Of a stretch of 63,176 nucleotides of DNA, positions 24,275-32,608 are shown in pieces. Within the stretch, counting starts at the first letter, position 1. Each line of letters begins with the position of its first letter. Under the pieces are notes generated by a model that did not search any database, was not told the origin of the DNA, and was given only the letters and a program-made list of their open reading frames with translations. The stretch is taken from assembly GCA_039583705.1 (NCBI GenBank), contig JAVKSM010000002.1:1-63176 (forward strand). The letters run 5' to 3'. This DNA is from JAVKSM01 sp039583705. Lineage in GTDB: Bacteria; Actinomycetota; Actinomycetes; Mycobacteriales; Pseudonocardiaceae. Position numbers and translations under genes: made by a program.

Positions 24275-26034
24275 TCGCCACCGCGGGGCACGTCGACCAC
24301 GGAAAGTCGACACTGGTGCGTGCGCTGACCGGGATGGAGCCCGACCGCTGGGCCGAGGAACGCCAGCGCGGCATGACGATCGACCTCGGCTTCGCCTGGA
24401 CGACGCTGGACGGGGGCGAGCAGGTCGCGTTCGTCGACGTGCCGGGCCACGAGCGGTTCGTGACCAACATGCTCGCCGGCGTCGGCCCGGTGCCGGCGGT
24501 GTTGCTCGTCGTCGCCGCCGACGAGGGCTGGATGCCGCAGTCGACCGAGCACCTCGACGCGCTGCACGCCCTCGGCGTGCGCCACGGACTGCTGGTGGTC
24601 ACCCGCAGTGACCTCATGGACCCGGAGCTGGCCCGCGACGAGGCGCTGGAGCACCTCGGCGGTTCGTCGCTGGGTCGGCTGCCGGCGGTGTGTGTCTCGG
24701 GGGCGACCGGCGCCGGGCTCGACGACCTGCGCACCGAACTGGCTGCGCTGCTGACCCGGCTGCCGCCGCCGGACGTCGCCGGCGACGTGCGACTGTGGGT
24801 GGACCGGGCGTTCACGGTGCGCGGCGCCGGCACGGTCGTCACCGGCACGCTGCCGACCGGGACCGTCGCGGTCGGCGACGAGCTCACGCTGGCGCCATCC
24901 GGGCGGTCGGTGACCGTCCGGTCCGTGCAGGCACTGGGAGCCCCCGCCGACGCCGTCAGCGCGGTCGCGCGGGTGGCACTCAACCTGCGTGGCCTGCCGT
25001 TGGAGGCGGTGCACCGCGGCCACGCCCTGACGACACCGGGGCGGTGGCTCTCCGTGCGCAGCGTGGACGCCCGGCTGCACGGCGATGCCGCGGCCGAGCT
25101 GCCCGAGCAGATCACCCTGCACGTCGGCGCCGCGGCGGTCACCGCGCTGGTCCGTCCGCTGGGGACGGATACCGTGCGGCTGACCCTGCGGTCCCCGCTG
25201 CCGCTGCGGATCGGTGACCGCGGCGTGTTGCGCGACCCGGGCGCGCGGCGGGTCGCGGCCGGTCTCACCGTGCTCGACGTCCGCCCGCCCGCGCTGCGGC
25301 GGCGCGGGGCAGCGCACGCCCGCGCCGCCGAGCTGTCCACGATGGACGGTGTACCGGACGGGCGGGCGGAGCTGTGTCGGCGCAGGACGGTGCGGCCCGA
25401 GGAGCTGCGCGCCATGGGCGCCGCGGTCCCCTTCGACGCGCCGGGCGCGGCTGGCTGGCTCATCGACCCGGATCACGCGGCGGCGCTCGCGGCGCGGCTC
25501 TCGGCGGCCGTCGTCGAGCAGGCGCGCACCTCCCCGTTGGAGCCGGGGCTGCCCACCGAGGCCGCGCGGCGCCTCCTCGGGCTGCCCGACGCCCGATTGC
25601 TGGACGTGCTGCTGGCCGCCCCCGCAACGGCAGCGCTTCGGCTGCGCAACGGGCGGGTGGTGCCGGCGACGGCCGGCACCGAGCTGCCCGGCGAGCTGCG
25701 CGCCGCAGTGGACACGGTGCTCGCCGAGCTGCGCGACGCCCCGTTCGAGGCGCCGGAGATGGCACACCTCGCCGAGCTGGGACTGGGACCCAGGCAGCTT
25801 GCGACGGCGGTGCGCGCCGGAGAACTGGTCAAGGTCGGCGACGGGGTTTACCTGGCTCCGGGGGCGGAGGATGCGGCGGTGGCGGTGCTGCGCGGGCTGC
25901 CAGCCGGGTTCACGCCCTCACAGGCCCGCCAAGCGCTGGGAACCAGCAGGCGGGTGGCGGTACCACTGCTGGAGCTGTTGGCCAGGCGGGGCCGGACCCG
26001 CCGCCTCGAGGACGGCCGCCACCAGTTGCGTTGA
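24265..26034 (+). CDS. selB: Selenocysteine-specific elongation factor
   Basis: GTPase that carries Sec-tRNA-Sec to the ribosome at UGA codons marked by a SECIS hairpin. G1 motif AGHVDHGKST (residues ~7-16), G2 RGMTIDLGF, G3 DVPGHERF and an NKxD-like G4 that reads TRSD are visible. Domains 2-3 follow (RGAGTVVTGTLPTG), and the last ~200 residues are winged-helix repeats for SECIS RNA binding. Length (589 aa) is standard. Two starts are possible: GTG 24265 (MHVIATAGHVDHGK, chosen) or GTG 24271, which overlaps the selA stop as GTGA. It ends five bases from the convergent sigma-factor gene. Confidence 0.97.
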   Translation: MHVIATAGHVDHGKSTLVRALTGMEPDRWAEERQRGMTIDLGFAWTTLDGGEQVAFVDVPGHERFVTNMLAGVGPVPAVLLVVAADEGWMPQSTEHLDALHALGVRHGLLVVTRSDLMDPELARDEALEHLGGSSLGRLPAVCVSGATGAGLDDLRTELAALLTRLPPPDVAGDVRLWVDRAFTVRGAGTVVTGTLPTGTVAVGDELTLAPSGRSVTVRSVQALGAPADAVSAVARVALNLRGLPLEAVHRGHALTTPGRWLSVRSVDARLHGDAAAELPEQITLHVGAAAVTALVRPLGTDTVRLTLRSPLPLRIGDRGVLRDPGARRVAAGLTVLDVRPPALRRRGAAHARAAELSTMDGVPDGRAELCRRRTVRPEELRAMGAAVPFDAPGAAGWLIDPDHAAALAARLSAAVVEQARTSPLEPGLPTEAARRLLGLPDARLLDVLLAAPATAALRLRNGRVVPATAGTELPGELRAAVDTVLAELRDAPFEAPEMAHLAELGLGPRQLATAVRAGELVKVGDGVYLAPGAEDAAVAVLRGLPAGFTPSQARQALGTSRRVAVPLLELLARRGRTRRLEDGRHQLR

Positions 26035-26039
26035 GCAAG

Positions 26040-26861
26040 CTAGCCGCTGTCGGTGAGCTCGCGCCGCAACTGGGAGAGGGTGCGGGCCAGCAGCCGGGAG
26101 ACGTGCATCTGCGACACCCCGACCCGGTCCGCGATCTGGGTCTGCGTCATGCCCCCGAAGAAGCGCAGCATGACGATCGTGCGCTCCCGCTGCGGGAGCT
26201 TCTGCAGCGCGGGCTGCAGCGTCTCCCGGTACTCCACCTGTTCGAGCTCCAGATCGGCCGCTCCGATGACGTCAGCGAGCCGGCCGCTGGAAGGGTCGTC
26301 GACGAGCATGTCGTCCAGCGAGGTACTGCGGTAGGCGTTGGCGGCTTCCAGCGCCTCGAGCACCTCGTCGCGGCTGCGCTGCAGGTGCTCGGCCAGCTCA
26401 CCTGGCGTCGGGGCCCGGCCCAGCCGCTGGGACAGCTCGGGCACGGCCGTGCCGATCGCCAGCCGGAGATCCTTGAGCCGGCGCGGGACGCGGGTGGCCC
26501 AGGCCTTGTCCCGGAAGTAGCGACGCACCTCCCCTGTGATGGTCGGCACAGCATAGGAGAGGAAGTCGCTGCCGCGGCCGGGCTCGAAGCGGTCGATGGC
26601 ATGGATCAGCCCCACCGTCGCGACCTGTTCGAGGTCCTCGACGGGCTCCCCGCGGTGGGCGAAGCGGCGGGCGATGTGTCGGGCGAGTGGGAGGTGCCCC
26701 TTGACCAACTGGTCCCGCAGCGTCTCACGGCGCGGGCCGTCGGCCCTGAGGCTGGCGAACTCGGCGAGCATCGGCGCCAGGTAGTCGTAGCCGGCGTCGG
26801 AGTCGGTCGAGGGCGACCGCTCGCTGCTCGGCTCGACGGTTCGTCCGCTGTGCTCGGTCAC
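26040..26861 (-). CDS. SigB/SigF-family RNA polymerase sigma factor
   Basis: Group 3 alternative sigma factor of the actinobacterial stress/sporulation type. Region 2 reads LVKGHLPLARHIARRFAHRG, then LEQVATVGLIHAIDRFEPGRG and FLSYAVPTITGEVRRYFRD. Region 3 follows, and region 4 ends with QTQIADRVGVSQMHVSRLLA. The GTG at 26861 overlaps the stop of the upstream anti-sigma gene (GTGA). Such factors are held inactive by an RsbW-like kinase and released by STAS antagonists, and both protein types are encoded in the next 3 kb. Confidence 0.93.
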   Translation of the reverse strand: MTEHSGRTVEPSSERSPSTDSDAGYDYLAPMLAEFASLRADGPRRETLRDQLVKGHLPLARHIARRFAHRGEPVEDLEQVATVGLIHAIDRFEPGRGSDFLSYAVPTITGEVRRYFRDKAWATRVPRRLKDLRLAIGTAVPELSQRLGRAPTPGELAEHLQRSRDEVLEALEAANAYRSTSLDDMLVDDPSSGRLADVIGAADLELEQVEYRETLQPALQKLPQRERTIVMLRFFGGMTQTQIADRVGVSQMHVSRLLARTLSQLRRELTDSG

Positions 26862-27268
26862 CCGGTGTTCCGGTCCTTGCGCAGCCGGATGCCGATCCAC
26901 GGCTTGCTGCCATCCTGCTCGCTGATGACCTCGGCCGAGTCGGCCAGCGTCGCGAGCACCCGCCAGCCGAAGGTGTCCTGCCGGATCGCCGTCGGTGCGC
27001 TGACGGCCACCGTCGCCGTAGCGACGATGTGGTCAGGACCCAACCCGAAGCCGCAGCACAGCACGGCGTCCGGCGCGGCCACGGCGACCAGCGCCGAGCA
27101 CGCCTCGTCCACCGCCATCCGCAGGTCAGACACCGCGTCGAGGTCGAAGTCGGCGCGCGCCGCCAGGTCGGCGGCCACCACGCGGACGGCGGAGATCAGC
27201 GACGGGCTGGCACGTACCCGCACCTCGACGGAGTCGGTTGCGCTGCTCACGTCATGCGTGACGTCCAT
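26858..27268 (-). CDS. RsbW-type anti-sigma factor (HATPase_c-like)
   Basis: A 136-residue GHKL-fold protein with an N-box-like helix (VSDLRMAVDEACSALVAV) and a degenerate G-box region (TFGWRVLATLADSAEVI). It is directly upstream of and overlapping the sigma gene, the typical place for the cognate anti-sigma factor. Canonical Asn and Gly residues of the ATP site are weakly kept, so it may bind the sigma factor with low or no kinase activity. The ATG has GGAGAGC eight bases upstream. Confidence 0.82.
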   Translation of the reverse strand: MDVTHDVSSATDSVEVRVRASPSLISAVRVVAADLAARADFDLDAVSDLRMAVDEACSALVAVAAPDAVLCCGFGLGPDHIVATATVAVSAPTAIRQDTFGWRVLATLADSAEVISEQDGSKPWIGIRLRKDRNTG

Positions 27269-27352
27269 GGTCGTTGCTCTCCTACGTCAGTGCTCCTGCT
27301 TCCGGTGCCCGCGCTTGGTCGACAACGCTACTGCGGCCCGGCGCCGATCGGA

Positions 27353-27404
27353 CGGGGACGTCGAGGTTTGGCGACGACGCTCGGGCGGGGACGTCGAGGT
27401 TTGG
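27353..27404 (+). repeat. 19-bp direct repeat upstream of a stress-regulator gene
   Basis: CGGGGACGTCGAGGTTTGG occurs at 27353-27371 and 27386-27404, period 33 bases (three helical turns). Located between the divergent anti-sigma gene and the GHKL ATPase gene, it could be an operator. It could also be a duplicated promoter segment, but no GGGTA-type -10 is visible behind the GTTT. Confidence 0.8.
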
Positions 27405-27537
27405 ACCGCACCGCCCCCGGTCACCCCATTTCGACGCGCGCCGGATCCCTGGCGGGGAGGTCAGGGTGCTCGCATGTGGCACCACGACGGGCGGCTCGGT
27501 ACCAGCCGACCGCGAGCCGCGGGGAGGAGCTCGACTC

Positions 27538-27912
27538 GTGCACATCGTCGTGCCCGCCCGGCCGGCCCAGCTCGCGTCGCTGCGCGCCGAGCTGCGCGCC
27601 TGGCTGCGCCAGGTCGAGGAGACTTCAGCCGAGGCGGAGCTCGCTGTGCTCATTGCGGTCAACGAGGCGGCCTCCAACGTGATCGAGCACGCCTACCGCG
27701 GTCAGCCGCAGGGCGTCATCGATGTCGAACTGACGGCCACGGACGACGCGATCCGGGTCGAGGTCGTCGACCACGGCCGGTGGCGGCCACCGGCAGCGGA
27801 TCCGGGTAGCCGCGGTCGCGGTCTGCTGCTCATGCAGGGGTGCACCGACATATCCCTGAGCCGCGGCACCGACGGCACCCGGGTCGTCCTGCGCGTCCCC
27901 CGGGCCGCCTGA
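27538..27912 (+). CDS. GHKL ATP-binding anti-sigma/serine kinase (HATPase_c_2)
   Basis: 124 residues with a complete GHKL kinase core: N-box AVNEAASNVIEHAYRG (catalytic Glu, Mg-binding Asn), then VVDHGRW (DxGxG-like) and the G2 box GSRGRGLLLM. This is the RsbW/SpoIIAB/RsbT class that phosphorylates STAS-domain partners. I start at the GTG at 27538 because GGGGAGGAG lies nine bases before it; the longer open frame upstream is the repeat-containing intergenic region. It converges on the STAS gene 22 bases away. Confidence 0.88.
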   Translation: MHIVVPARPAQLASLRAELRAWLRQVEETSAEAELAVLIAVNEAASNVIEHAYRGQPQGVIDVELTATDDAIRVEVVDHGRWRPPAADPGSRGRGLLLMQGCTDISLSRGTDGTRVVLRVPRAA

Positions 27913-27933
27913 CCCCGCACCCGGGGCGCCCGA

Positions 27934-28341
27934 TCACTCCGGCTGCAATGCCCCTGCCACGTCCGGGTAGATGTCGAACAGTTCGGTGAGCCCCGTCGCC
28001 TCCAGCGGACGGCTGACCGGGCGCGACGCGCACGCCAGCCGCAACGACGTGCCGCGGCGCTGAGCGTCCTCGAGCGCCTCCACCAGAAGCGCCAGCCCAC
28101 TGGAACCCAGGAACTCCACCGCGAGCAGGTCGAGCACGACCACGGCCGGCTGCCGGTCGAGCTCCTCACCCAGCCGGGTGCGCAGGGCGGGGGTGGTGAG
28201 CATATCCAACTCGCCCCGCAACCGGACCACGACGCGCTCGGAATCCAGTCGCTCCACCTCGATGTCGACGACCTGGTCCGTCGTCAGGTCGCCCTCGGTC
28301 ACGAGCGCGGCGTCCCGATCGGCTCCGGTGGCATCAGCCAT
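27934..28341 (-). CDS. STAS-domain anti-sigma factor antagonist
   Basis: A ~135-residue RsbV/SpoIIAA-type protein. The central strand-helix VVLDLLAVEFLGSSGLALLV carries the phosphoacceptor position (first Ser of SSG). VVVRLRGELDMLTTPALR is the N-terminal STAS signature. Unphosphorylated forms bind the anti-sigma kinase and free the sigma factor. Start ATG 28341 is chosen (GAGAG nearby); a GTG at 28380 would add 13 residues. Confidence 0.88.
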   Translation of the reverse strand: MADATGADRDAALVTEGDLTTDQVVDIEVERLDSERVVVRLRGELDMLTTPALRTRLGEELDRQPAVVVLDLLAVEFLGSSGLALLVEALEDAQRRGTSLRLACASRPVSRPLEATGLTELFDIYPDVAGALQPE

Positions 28342-28590
28342 ACTCTCGGTCCCATCCACGTGATGCCGTTGTTGCTCCACCCCGCTGCCAACCCTACCCG
28401 CGCGCCGCGCCCGACGGTGACGTACGGGGCCTGCGGCACACCCGGTCTGCGACCAGGAACCTGACTGGGCGACCCGATCCTGGAAGAAACGGCGTCGGTG
28501 CCGGATCGGGACGATCTCTCCGGCGGCAGGTTTGGTCGGCTCGACTGCGGGCTATCCCGCGCCGAGCAGGCGGTAATTGATGAGGAGCGC

Positions 28591-28887
28591 ATGATGGCCG
28601 ACGTCCGGCGGTTGCCAGGCCCGATCCTTGATGCGTGGGACTGGCAGGTGCGCGCCGCCTGTCGCGGTATGGACTCCAGCTTCTTCTTCCACCCTGATGG
28701 CGAGCGCGGCCCGCGTCGCGAGCAGCGCGCCACCCGCGCCAAGGCGATCTGCGAACGCTGCCCGGTGATCGAACCCTGCCGCGCCCATGCGCTGGCGACC
28801 AGAGAGCCCTACGGCGTGTGGGGGGGCCTCACCGAGGACGAACGCCGCGTGCTCCTTCGCAAGCACCTCTCGGAACTGGCCGGCTGA
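28591..28887 (+). CDS. WhiB-family iron-sulfur transcription factor
   Basis: About 98 residues with the four WhiB cysteines: one in RAACRGMDSS, then CERCPVIEPC, which bind a [4Fe-4S] cluster sensitive to NO and O2. The GVWGG turn and the basic C-terminal tail (DERRVLLRKH) for DNA and sigma-factor interaction follow. GAGGAG precedes the ATG at 28591 (a second ATG follows at once). Which WhiB subclass it belongs to cannot be told from sequence alone. WhiB proteins occur only in Actinobacteria and their phages. Confidence 0.92.
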   Translation: MMADVRRLPGPILDAWDWQVRAACRGMDSSFFFHPDGERGPRREQRATRAKAICERCPVIEPCRAHALATREPYGVWGGLTEDERRVLLRKHLSELAG

Positions 28888-28898
28888 GGCCCACGCCT

Positions 28899-29093
28899 TC
28901 ACTCCCGCCGCTCGACGCCCGACTGCTGCTCCGGCGCCACGCCTTGGGCGAGCGCCGGGTCGTCGTCGGCCGGCGGCTCCGGCTCGTTCCACTCTTCGCG
29001 CTGCGGCGGGCGTCCCGAGCGCACCATGCTCTCGGTTCCCTGCTTGAGCGCATCGTCCTCACGGGCCCCGTGCTTGTTGCTGCCGCGTTCCAT
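28899..29093 (-). CDS. Small hydrophilic conserved-type protein
   Basis: 64 residues, very acidic and polar: begins MERGSNKHGAREDDALKQGT and continues with EEWNEPEPPADDDP. The ATG at 29093 has TAGGTGG seven bases upstream. I recognise the pattern (MERGSxKH... near the start, EEWxxPEP in the middle) from small actinobacterial proteins often near stress genes; their function is unknown. Probably an unstructured cytoplasmic protein. Confidence 0.6.
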   Translation of the reverse strand: MERGSNKHGAREDDALKQGTESMVRSGRPPQREEWNEPEPPADDDPALAQGVAPEQQSGVERRE

Positions 29094-29250
29094 GGTTGCC
29101 ACCTACCCACCAGCGGCCTCCCCGACACTCCCCCGCGCCCGGCAAGAGATTCTTGTGTCGCTGGGTGAACAGTCGGTATCGTCGGGATGCCGACGTTCGT
29201 CCGGCCACTCTGCCGAGCCGTCGTGCCGCCGCAGACCTGAGGAGCCGCCG

Positions 29251-29685
29251 ATGTCCGGCCTCCCCGACCAGGACTTTGACCCGACCCTGACCAGCGGCAC
29301 GGATCCCGCCCCGGAAGATCTCATCAGGGTGAGCGTGACCCGTCCATGGGCCGGCACCGCGGTCGTGCACGTGGCCGGCGAGGTGGACATGTTCACCGGC
29401 CCGCTGCTCCGGCGCCGCATCGGCGACGAACTCGCGGTGGAACCCGAGCACCTCGTACTGGATCTGTCCGAGGTGGTGTTCCTCGGTTCCAACGGACTGT
29501 CGATCCTCGTGGACACCAGCCAGGTGGCGGCGGCGACCGGGACCAACGTGTGGCTCGTGGCCACCTCGACGGCCGTGACCCGCCCGCTGACGTGCACCGG
29601 GGTGTCCGAGCTGTTCCCGCACCACGCGACGGTCACCGACGCGCTGGCCGCCGCTGCGCTCGCCGGCCGCCAGGGCTCGCCTTAG
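29251..29685 (+). CDS. STAS-domain anti-sigma factor antagonist (second copy)
   Basis: 144 residues. AVVHVAGEVDMFTGPLLRR opens the STAS fold and LVLDLSEVVFLGSNGLSILV contains the phosphoacceptor Ser, here followed by Asn (SNG) rather than the usual SG or SSG. The N-terminal ~25 residues are an acidic extension. GAGGAG lies eight bases before the ATG. It is likely a second antagonist in the same partner-switching network. Its stop overlaps the stop of the convergent ubiquitin-like gene by three bases. Confidence 0.88.
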   Translation: MSGLPDQDFDPTLTSGTDPAPEDLIRVSVTRPWAGTAVVHVAGEVDMFTGPLLRRRIGDELAVEPEHLVLDLSEVVFLGSNGLSILVDTSQVAAATGTNVWLVATSTAVTRPLTCTGVSELFPHHATVTDALAAAALAGRQGSP

Positions 29686-29927
29686 TGTCCCGCTCGGAAG
29701 CCGACCCGCTTGACGATCCCCTTGCCGGGATCGAGGTGCTGAAGGTGGTGAACCTCGTCCTCGGCCATCGGCGTCTCTGTCTGGTTGACGAGGTCCACCT
29801 GGAAGATCGGACAGTCAGGTGCGAGGTCCGCCAGCGAACGGATCTCCTGCGGGCTGATCGTGTCCTTGTCCCAGGAGTAGATGGTGTTCTCGACGGTGAC
29901 CTCGTAGCTCGAGGGTCCGCTTGTCAT
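29682..29927 (-). CDS. Ubiquitin-like (multiubiquitin-domain) small protein
   Basis: 81 residues resembling the bacterial multiubiquitin domain: YEVTVENTIYSWDKDTISPQ begins a beta-grasp-type fold, with EIRSLADL as the helix and IFQVDLVNQT, then VKRVGFRAGH at the end. The ATG at 29927 fits the domain edge. It has a single domain and ends GH, not GlyGly, so conjugation as in BilA systems is not implied. No E1, E2 or JAB-protease gene is nearby. It lies in a stress-regulator neighbourhood. Confidence 0.65.
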   Translation of the reverse strand: MTSGPSSYEVTVENTIYSWDKDTISPQEIRSLADLAPDCPIFQVDLVNQTETPMAEDEVHHLQHLDPGKGIVKRVGFRAGH

Positions 29928-30029
29928 TTCTCTGGTGTCCCTTCCGTTGGTCCGGGCCATCCTGGGTCGTCCTGGTGGCCGGGTGGTTACCATGGAGTTG
30001 ACAACATGCCTGTGAAAGGGGCCTTGGAC

Positions 30030-30380
30030 ATGGGTCAGGAGCACCAGGATGCACCACCCGCCGATGGGGTGTCGGGTGAGGACAGGTGGGCTCCCCTGGC
30101 CTCGCGCGGCGACTGGAGCGAGGAGGCGCACACCAGGATCGACATCCACGAATGCACCACCGCCCGGTGTATGAACGTCGATGTGAACGTCGGCTTCCAG
30201 GGGCTCGCAGCAGGCTCTCCGCTGTCGCCGGCCGCTGCGGTAGGCGAGGATCTCCGCGCCGCGTGGCGGGCCAAGCTCGACGGCGAGGGCAAGGTGGGCT
30301 CGGGGACCACAAGCCTGCGGGACCTCGTCGCCAGGTCACAGGGCCCCGGGCCCCAGCCGCAGGGCGGCCCGCCCGACTGA
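30030..30380 (+). CDS. Hypothetical polar protein
   Basis: 116 residues starting MGQEHQDAPPADG, with a middle section RIDIHECTTARCMNVDVNVG and a C-terminal LRAAWRAKLDGEGKVGSGTT segment. AAAGGGG lies ten bases before the ATG at 30030 (an ATG at 30006 is possible). No family is recognised. Two cysteines near residues 50-56 could matter. It is convergent with the DUF2795 gene. Confidence 0.5.
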   Translation: MGQEHQDAPPADGVSGEDRWAPLASRGDWSEEAHTRIDIHECTTARCMNVDVNVGFQGLAAGSPLSPAAAVGEDLRAAWRAKLDGEGKVGSGTTSLRDLVARSQGPGPQPQGGPPD

Positions 30381-30389
30381 TCGGGCGGT

Positions 30390-30641
30390 TCAGCTCGCCT
30401 CCCGCCAGGCGCCGCCAAGCTCGTCCGATGCCGCCGCAGGGGGACGGCGGCGGGTTCCGGCCACGCCGGTGAGCACGTCGCCCACACAGCGGTAGGGAGC
30501 CAGCGGCAGCCCTGCGAGTTCCGTCTTCGTCGTCGCGTCGGCGCCGTACGTCTCGGCCCACGTCACGATCTGCCACTTCTGCGCCGGGTAGCGGAGTCCC
30601 TCCAGCACCTGCCGCAACCGGGTCTCGTCTGCACTGGCCAT
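30390..30641 (-). CDS. DUF2795-domain protein
   Basis: 83 residues. LRYPAQKWQIVTWAETYGAD followed by the VGDVL segment is the DUF2795 pattern, a small helical domain common in Actinobacteria. GAGGAGCGTGAT precedes the ATG at 30641. Function unknown. Its neighbours are stress-regulator genes. Confidence 0.75.
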   Translation of the reverse strand: MASADETRLRQVLEGLRYPAQKWQIVTWAETYGADATTKTELAGLPLAPYRCVGDVLTGVAGTRRRPPAAASDELGGAWREAS

Positions 30642-30763
30642 ATCACGCTCCTCGGTGTTGGCGCTGAGTGCCCTGCGCCCTACCTGCTGAAACGGCGCGG
30701 CAGGAAGGAGCGTCCGGTCCCGTGCCGGTCGCCGGGCAACGGGTCGCCACGCAACCGGTCGGC

Positions 30764-32512
30764 TCAGGGGTGGGTGGCGAGGCGGACGGAGCACTCCAGC
30801 AACAACGCGTGGACGAAGGCCTGCGGCAGATTGCCCCGCAACTGGCGCTGCACGACGTCGTACTCCTCGGCATAGAGTCCCGACGGTCCGCACGCCGCGC
30901 GCCCCCGCTCATACCAGCCCCGGGCCTGCACGTCCCGGCCCTGCTGCTTCGCCGCGAGCGCGGCGAGATAGCCGCAGAGCAGGAAGGCTCCCTCCGCTTC
31001 GCTCAGCGGACGAGGGTCTTGCCGGAACCGGTAGACATAGTCGTCCCGGACCAGGTCGGCGAGGACCGCGGCGAGGGTCGCCACGCTCCGCGGGTCGTCC
31101 GTCGGCACGGCACCCCGGATCGCTGGCAGCAACAGCGCAGCGTCGACCTTGTCGTCCTCCGGCGAGCGCTGCCAGCGCCCGGAGGGGTGAAGGCAGTCGG
31201 CGGCGGTGTCCGCGACGATGGCGTCGGCCAGGCTGCTCCACGCCGCGGCCTGCGTCGTGGTCGCCCCCCAACGCGCCACGGCCCGCAGTCCAGCCGCGCA
31301 GGTGAGCCGGGAGTGGGCCCACCGCCGGTTGTCGATCTCCCACAGGCCGGCGTCCGGCTCCCGCCAGCGCTGCTCGACGGCGGCCACCGCGGTCTCGACG
31401 GCCTTCCAGTGCTCGGACTCCAGCCGGTCGCGGCTGGCGGCCGCCGCGAAGAGCAGCAGCGCCTCGCCGAACGAGTCGAGCTGGAACTGCTCGTTGACCC
31501 AGTTGCCCACCCGGTCAGCACCGCCCGGGTAGCCCGACAGGTGCGTCAGCCGGCGCTCGTCGGGCACCCGGGCGCCGTCGACGCGGTAGGCAGGGGCGAG
31601 CCGCGGGCCGTCGGCCAGCAGCCGTTGCGCGACGAAGCGGACCGCGTCATCCAGCAGCGGGTGCGCGCCGTCGGCGGCGACGGCCTGGCCGGCATAACAC
31701 TGGTCGCGGATCCACACGTAGCGGTAGTCGTAGTTGCGCCCGGCCTCCGCCCGCTCCGGCAGGGACGTGGTCGCCGCCGCGACCATCCCCCCGCCCGAGC
31801 TGGTGAGACCGCGCAGCACCGCATAGGCGTGCCGCGCGTCCCGGCGCCCGATCACCTCACCCAGCCCGGGGACCGCGTCCGACCATGCCTGCTCGGTGGC
31901 CTGCCAGGCGATCTCGGGCTGCACGCGGTCGCCCAGCGGCTCCTCCGAAAGCTCCAGGACGAGGTCGTGGTGAGTGCCGGGTGCCAGGTGGAGGTCAAGG
32001 GACAGTCCCGCGTCCCCCGACGGCTCCGCGCGCTCGCCGCCTGACCACCGCAGCCGCACCGACCCCGCCCGCGCGCTCCAGACGCCCTCGTCGTCCCGGT
32101 GCAGCTCCCGCATCCGCTGCTTGCCGAAACCGGCGCGAAGGTCCAGCACCACGCGGACCCTGGCCGGTCCGTCGGTGGCGATCACCCGGCGCAGCAGCAC
32201 CGCGGTGCCCGGCGCCCCGGGAAAGGCCATGGCCTCCCGGCACTCGGTCGTCGCGTCGGTGGTCACCCACCGGGACCGCCAGATGAGGCTGCCGTCCTCG
32301 TAGTGCCCGCCCCACACGTACCGTCCTACGGGACTGACGGCGTAGACCCCGGCGCCCCCGATGAGGGTGCTGAAGACCGCGTCGGAGTCCCACCGGGGGA
32401 CGCACAGCCACACCACGTCCCCGTGAGGGCCGATGACCGCGCCGCGCTCGCCGTCGGCCAGCACCGCGTACTCTCGCAGCACGGTCGGGGGGAACTCCAG
32501 CGGCACCGTCAC
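30764..32512 (-). CDS. Glycoside hydrolase family 15 protein
   Basis: 582 residues: an N-terminal beta-rich domain (LREYAVLADGERGAVIGPHG, then VVWLCVPRWDS) and a C-terminal alpha/alpha barrel with the GH15 hallmark NYDYRYVWIRDQCYAGQAVA near residue 259 and EAEGAFLLCGYLAALA near the end, supplying the two acidic catalytic positions. The family includes glucoamylases, glucodextranases and actinobacterial trehalases; the substrate is unknown. There is no signal peptide, so it is cytoplasmic and trehalose or glycogen fragments are likely. The GTG start has no clear ribosome site. Confidence 0.9.
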   Translation of the reverse strand: MTVPLEFPPTVLREYAVLADGERGAVIGPHGDVVWLCVPRWDSDAVFSTLIGGAGVYAVSPVGRYVWGGHYEDGSLIWRSRWVTTDATTECREAMAFPGAPGTAVLLRRVIATDGPARVRVVLDLRAGFGKQRMRELHRDDEGVWSARAGSVRLRWSGGERAEPSGDAGLSLDLHLAPGTHHDLVLELSEEPLGDRVQPEIAWQATEQAWSDAVPGLGEVIGRRDARHAYAVLRGLTSSGGGMVAAATTSLPERAEAGRNYDYRYVWIRDQCYAGQAVAADGAHPLLDDAVRFVAQRLLADGPRLAPAYRVDGARVPDERRLTHLSGYPGGADRVGNWVNEQFQLDSFGEALLLFAAAASRDRLESEHWKAVETAVAAVEQRWREPDAGLWEIDNRRWAHSRLTCAAGLRAVARWGATTTQAAAWSSLADAIVADTAADCLHPSGRWQRSPEDDKVDAALLLPAIRGAVPTDDPRSVATLAAVLADLVRDDYVYRFRQDPRPLSEAEGAFLLCGYLAALAAKQQGRDVQARGWYERGRAACGPSGLYAEEYDVVQRQLRGNLPQAFVHALLLECSVRLATHP

Positions 32513-32540
32513 GTCCGACCCCTACCCGGCGTCCGGTCCG

Positions 32541-32580
32541 CTCATGCCGGTCCGTTTCGCCTCATGCCGGTCCGTTTCGC
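32541..32580 (+). repeat. Perfect 20-bp tandem duplication in a promoter region
   Basis: CTCATGCCGGTCCGTTTCGC is present twice back to back just upstream of the SDR gene. It lies between the divergent GH15 and SDR starts, so it doubles a potential regulatory segment. Confidence 0.95.
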
Positions 32581-32608
32581 CCCGGCGTGCGCCGGGAAGG
32601 ACGCACGC

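Noticed and set aside
22748..24313. Long minus-strand open frame opposite selA
   Set aside because: Arg/Gly/Gln-rich shadow translation of the GC-rich selA gene; selA has full family motifs on the plus strand.
26858..27268. Two-component histidine kinase
   Set aside because: No dimerisation/His-phosphotransfer domain or membrane segment; size and overlap with the sigma gene fit an RsbW-type protein.
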